DNA of 64,000 nt from Heterotrichella gracilis. Lineage: Eukaryota > Sar > Xanthophyceae > Tribonematales > Xanthonemataceae. Position 1 is the stretch's first letter. Every line of letters begins with the position of its first letter. Position numbers and translations under genes: made by a program. Below the pieces are notes generated by a model. It made no database searches. It saw only the letters and a program-made list of their open reading frames with translations, and was not told the DNA's origin. This document shows positions 60,034-64,000 of this stretch, piece by piece. The DNA is taken from contig JAULBX010018192.1 in assembly GCA_032358255.1 (NCBI GenBank), forward strand, positions 21,814-85,813, written 5' to 3'.

Positions 60034-61626
60034 TCAGCCACCCCGCATGCGCATAGACTTTTTTAACCACCCTCTGTTGTACCCGACGTCACATGCTTGT
60101 GGGGGGGCGCATGCGCCCCCACCACCTGCCTCAACTTGGTCCCTCATCCAGCGCAGCACATCTGCAAGCTCACCCTGCTCCACACCCATTGCCGCCACTG
60201 GCACCACCTCCATCCCCTCCCCCATTGCTTGCCCACTGCTGTCGCCCCCTGGCGCCTCTTGCATACTGATGCCCTGTGCATCCAGCGACACCATCCACCC
60301 CTTGCACGCCACCTTGATCGTGTTCTTGGGCTGCCAGCCAACCACGCGCAGGCTGGGGTTGACAGGAGCCGTCAGCACCAGGCGCCACTCAGCATCCTCC
60401 AGGTCTCTCCCAATCCATGGCCTGGGGGCGTGGATGTTGACGAGGTGGGGCAGGTGGGGTAGCCGCACCTCGTAGGCCACATGTGGCACCCAACCACGCT
60501 TGCGAGATGCGGCGAGTGGGGCCAGTGGCAGCCTCGGCATGCCCAGCTGGCAGAGTGTGGGCGGCAGGTGGGGCAGCAAGCCCAGCCACTCGCAGTCGGT
60601 CATGCCGCAGCGCTCAAGCTCCAATACTCGCAGCGGGGGTGCAACCAGGCGAACCAACTGATCCGCCACCCCAGAGGCGGCGGATGCAATGGTAAGGTGC
60701 TGCAGGCTGTCTGGCCACCAGAGCTCTTCCAGTGGCACTGCCAAGCAGCTCTTCTCTAAGGAAAGCACAAGGGCGGTGAGTGCAGTCAAGTGGCGCATGT
60801 CAAGCGCCAGCTCCGTAAATTCCACCCACAGCTCCAAACTGGTAAGGTTGGGCAGCTGGTGTAGTGGCAGCATGCTGCAGTGCCGTTGCAGAAGGTGACC
60901 ATCTGTAGGCTCCTCCGGTGAGCCACAGCAGAGGAGAGCCTGGGTGACTGAGGGAAGCGGTGGCAGCGGGAAGTCCGAGCACACCGCCTCGTTGCGACTG
61001 TCTCTGGCAGGTTGTATCACCAGTGATAAGCGGGTGAGGCGGGTGAGCTTGGAGAGATGCTGTGTGACAGGTGCTCGCAGGGCCACTGGTGCATCGCTAT
61101 CCTCGCCTCTGTGGAAGAACACAGATATAGCTAGGTCCTCCACTTTGTGCAGGCGCCCTATTGCTGTGAAGATCTCCGTCATCTTGAGCAGCGGATTCTG
61201 CTTCAAACCTGTGAGGGGCAGCCTCACTGTCTGCACGCGATCTGGGTTCAACGCCGCCAGTAGGTCCAGACTGTTCTGGAACTCTTCCAGCATATACCAA
61301 TTGCTGGCGTCCAATACCCGTATCTGAGCCAAATGGGCAGTCAGATGACTGAGCTTGGGCTGTGGGTTCCTGACCGGCCATATGGCACTTTGGCCATCCA
61401 CCACCTCCCACAGGAGCCCTTGGCTGCAGAGGAGGGTGTACCAGTGCTTGCATACTGTGGTTGCACAGGCACGCTCGTGGAAGGGGAGTCCCAGCAAGAT
61501 GAGGCTCAGCGCCTCGTCTGGTAGGCTGTCCAGCTGCAGTCCTCGAGAGAGGCATGGGGAAGGAGCTGCCCGCTGCTGACCGGCTGTACCTTGGGCATTG
61601 TGGGCTGCAACACGTGCTTGCCCCAT
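60034..61626 (-). CDS. F-box/LRR-like protein, intronless paralogue
   Basis: Predicted SCF substrate receptor of 530 aa in a single exon. The F-box is at about 33-75 (LDSLPDEALSLILLGLPFHE, then TVCKHWYTLL). LRR-like segments follow (VQTVRLPLTGL, LTRLTRLSLVI, LPNLTSLELWV, LTALVLSLEKS, LRVLELERCGM). The C-terminal block DAEWRLVLTAPVNPSLRV, then NTIKVACKGWMVSLD, is shared with the 20.7-kb and 53.8-kb loci. The 20.7-kb paralogue has two introns in the equivalent region, so this copy lost them or arose through an RNA intermediate. The tail after about 490 is Gly- and Arg-rich and divergent. The start is the ATG at 61624-61626. Confidence 0.85.
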   Translation of the reverse strand: MGQARVAAHNAQGTAGQQRAAPSPCLSRGLQLDSLPDEALSLILLGLPFHERACATTVCKHWYTLLCSQGLLWEVVDGQSAIWPVRNPQPKLSHLTAHLAQIRVLDASNWYMLEEFQNSLDLLAALNPDRVQTVRLPLTGLKQNPLLKMTEIFTAIGRLHKVEDLAISVFFHRGEDSDAPVALRAPVTQHLSKLTRLTRLSLVIQPARDSRNEAVCSDFPLPPLPSVTQALLCCGSPEEPTDGHLLQRHCSMLPLHQLPNLTSLELWVEFTELALDMRHLTALTALVLSLEKSCLAVPLEELWWPDSLQHLTIASAASGVADQLVRLVAPPLRVLELERCGMTDCEWLGLLPHLPPTLCQLGMPRLPLAPLAASRKRGWVPHVAYEVRLPHLPHLVNIHAPRPWIGRDLEDAEWRLVLTAPVNPSLRVVGWQPKNTIKVACKGWMVSLDAQGISMQEAPGGDSSGQAMGEGMEVVPVAAMGVEQGELADVLRWMRDQVEAGGGGACAPPQACDVGYNRGWLKKSMRMRGG

Positions 61627-63116
61627 GGTGTGGCTGCTGTTACCCCTGTTGACCTGAGACAGTGCAGAGGCGTGTCAAATGTATATGAAAGAGCTAATGT
61701 TGTGCGGTCGTGGGGCTTGCTAGTTTTGAACTTGTGTCAAGCATGGATTAATGCGAAATAGGTCATGTGGGCTGGAGTGATCTTAAGTTCTTCTACTGAT
61801 TAGGGAAAGGTTGATGAGAAGCACTCAGAGCGGCTGATGAGTGCTGTATGAGGCGTCAGTAAAAGGGCAGGGGCACAACAATACCAGAGCAGGGAGCAGG
61901 GCACATCAGGTATGCCAACACAAGCAGGGAGTGCACAGTGCTACTTAGCAACCTTTAGGGTAGATCCTTACCACTGAAGGCGAAAGTTATCCCGGTGATC
62001 CTCCTCAGTGGGGTGTTGCAGTGAAGTACATATATGTGGCTTCGTTAAAATATCGCACTTGACAGTTATCACAGGGTTGGCTTAAGAGAAGTCTGCCGCG
62101 TATCATTGCCAGAAGCAGCGGTCACTACTATTAGGTCTGGTGGCAGAAAAGTGCCTCAGCGTCGACGATATGGTTCACGGTGTTGGACGGCGAAGCCAGT
62201 TGTTTAAACCGTTCAACAAAGTTTGAACTGGCTCGCACAACCTCCCCGCTAATACCTCACTAGTACTCGTAACCCACCTTCGACTCGACCTGGACGCTCA
62301 AAACACGCAGCACAAACTTTCTAAGCCTTCTAGGTTAAACTACCTGCCATACAGGGAGCCTTTGCATGTGGGCAGTATGCATGCATGTGGCGACCTAGCC
62401 ATCAGGTCAGCGGCATGTCATGACATGCTAGCCGGATGCACCCTAGCACCCCACTTGCTGCAACGTGCCGGTATGCCCCATTTCTCTTGTAGTGACCGAG
62501 ACACATATGTAAACTCTTCCTCGAGGTCTCGAAACGCACTCTGTTGAAGGCGAGATATGTTTTCCCCTTGCCGGCCGCGACCTGTCGTGACAGGTGGGCT
62601 GCTCGAAAGGGAGCTGGTGTACCGACACTGGAGGCAGAAAGCGGATACACCGGTTTTTTCGAGCGTTCGAAGGCAAAATAAGGCCTTCCGCACAGTTGAT
62701 TGGCGTACCTGCGGAGTAACCACTGGATCACAGGCCTGCTGGTACTGGTTCAAAGTAGTACTGAACTGATTCGCACAGTGGACAGCTAGTATGAACAACT
62801 AGCGAACCCAGTTCATACTAGGAGGCTATGCACACTTTATTGTATTTTCCAGCCGTAACTAACCGTTAGTACACCCTGTCAAGGGTGCAGTGACACACTT
62901 TGGGTTCTTCCGCATCACCTTGGAGGGTACGGTGTCAACCTGCAGGGCTTGACACACCAAGCTCGCCATTAACGGCCATAACATCCAACTCATGAGCAGC
63001 TGGCAAAGTTTCATAGCCCCGACTGGCCACACCACGGCCCTCAGGTGAAAAAAGCCCTCGGTTTCATCAGGGAGCTAGGCCTAGGCCTAATTACCCGTAG
63101 GGGTCTGGATCGAACC
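61627..63116. other. Intergenic stretch
   Basis: No gene recognised. It contains an ATGCATGC-type run at 62376-62387 and a stem-loop with 11-bp arms at 62786-62821 (CTAGTATGAAC and GTTCATACTAG, 14-nt loop). Confidence 0.5.
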
Positions 63117-63769
63117 ATGGCCCTCCTTCCCCTGCACGCCTTGTGTCCTTCTCTCCCCTTGATGCTGCAGCTATGTGCCTGGTCAGCAGTGCTCGTAGCT
63201 CTGGTGTGGAGGGTATGCGCAAAGGTAGGGTACCCTATCCAAAAACCCTATCCAGGAACCCTAGTGTACACAGGCAGAGTACCCTAGTCATTGGCCCCCC
63301 TTGACCATACCTTTTCTAATGGCCTTACATGTCATAGAAGTAGGGTGTACCATCTGGACTTGCTTTGTGGCTGTGCTGCTTCAGGGATTGTGGGGTAATA
63401 GGGTTTTGCTAGGGTTTTGGGGCGTACTGGGCACTTTTTTTATCAGCCGAGACAAAAGGAACAATTACAAACCAGCCGACAGTAAATCGAATGGCTGATA
63501 TCTACTTCCCCTTGCCTGGAACCCCCTTCCATCCCTTCAAACCCACCTACAAACCCTACCTTGCACCCTAGGTCCATCAGGAGCACGCCAGGCGGGCAGC
63601 AGAGTCGGGACATGCCAGGTGGCACGCCCTGCATGGCCCATCTGGCATGCCCAAGGCCGATGTCACATGTGAGATGCTGCCCTCCCATTGGCTCAACACG
63701 CTGCTGGGCTCCACGTGGCAGCACCTCATGCAACGCCAGGTGTCAGAGTCTGTGGCTAGCTCCATCAAG
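63117..63769 (+). CDS. Start of a probable SMP-domain / extended-synaptotagmin-like protein (runs off the window)
   Basis: Two exons are seen, 63117-63224 and 63572-63769, both phase 0 (102 aa). The donor at 63770 shows that the gene continues past the right edge. Exon 1 holds a hydrophobic anchor (LPLMLQLCAWSAVLVALVW). Exon 2 ends with MLPSHWLNTLLGSTWQHLMQ and then a helix ending SSIK, which matches the start of SMP domains (xxWLNxxLxxxW) in plant synaptotagmins and tricalbins. Those proteins tether the ER to the plasma membrane and move lipids. C2 domains would be expected beyond the window. Assignment rests on this short match and the anchor-first layout. Confidence 0.5.
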
Positions 63770-64000
63770 GTGTGGATCATGCAGCATGTCGAGGGTTGAG
63801 GGTTCTATTCGACCTTTAAATGTTGGATGGATGCCAATGCAGATAAGGGCCCAGAATCAGCCCACTATTGTGGAGTAGTGGTGCAAATTGGAACCTCCAT
63901 GACGTCATTTATTGGATAGTTACAGTTAGTTAGTTACATGCATTCCAGCAAAATAGCCAAATTAGCAGTCAGTCTTGCACATGCGGCGCCACGCAGCTCT

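Noticed and set aside
62786-62821. Stem-loop considered as a tRNA or terminator
   Set aside because: The arms are only 11 bp with a 14-nt loop, and no cloverleaf, T-loop or U-tract is present.

Overview
The window is nuclear DNA from a green photosynthetic eukaryote, most likely a chlorophyte alga. The genes are split by many short GT-AG introns (up to 14 exons). One gene encodes a plastid-type ribosomal protein bL17 with a transit-like leader, and another an SR splicing factor of the plant RS subfamily. Kdo-8-phosphate synthase, an enzyme shared by bacteria and plants/green algae, is present, and short TTTAGGG (plant-type telomere) runs sit inside introns. Genus cannot be fixed from the sequence. 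TGA, TAG and TAA all serve as ordinary stops. All exon models were assembled by hand from conserved motifs, splice signals and phase agreement.

Layout, left to right. 1-2.07 kb: no gene seen. 2.07-3.04 (+) plastid bL17. 3.96-6.05 (+) SR splicing factor. 7.03-13.39 (+) CHL1/DDX11 iron-sulfur helicase. 14.69-16.60 (+) secreted, probably GPI-anchored cysteine-rich protein. 18.43-19.63 (-) small coiled-coil protein. 20.74-22.64 (+) F-box/LRR-like protein. 24.05-26.93 (-) KdsA, head-to-head with 26.97-28.86 (+) D-cysteine desulfhydrase. 29.13-31.28 (-) RNF32-type double-RING protein with an in-frame TGA. 32.18-34.35 (+) ADP-ribose/CDP-alcohol diphosphatase. 35.19-40.62 (-) RecQ1-type helicase, divergent from 41.15-46.78 (+) ORC4. 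47.72-48.94 (-) secreted cysteine-rich protein. 50.62-52.20 (-) membrane protein. 53.83-54.64 (+) truncated F-box paralogue. 56.32-57.84 (-) secreted protein. 60.03-61.63 (-) intronless F-box paralogue. 63.12 to beyond the right edge (+) start of a probable SMP-domain (synaptotagmin-like) protein.

Three genes act in genome maintenance (CHL1, RecQ1, ORC4), and two of them share one 536-bp divergent promoter region. The others are ordinary housekeeping or lineage-specific genes with no evident shared pathway.

The most unusual signal is in the introns. At least five introns in three genes hold decayed copies of the edge of a neighbouring exon together with its splice site. Two introns in two unrelated genes are homologous to each other over much of their length, as expected of introner-like elements. 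Two long near-perfect palindromes, a recurring ATGCATGC-type motif near gene starts, and a three-member F-box family (intron-containing, truncated and intronless copies) also stand out.
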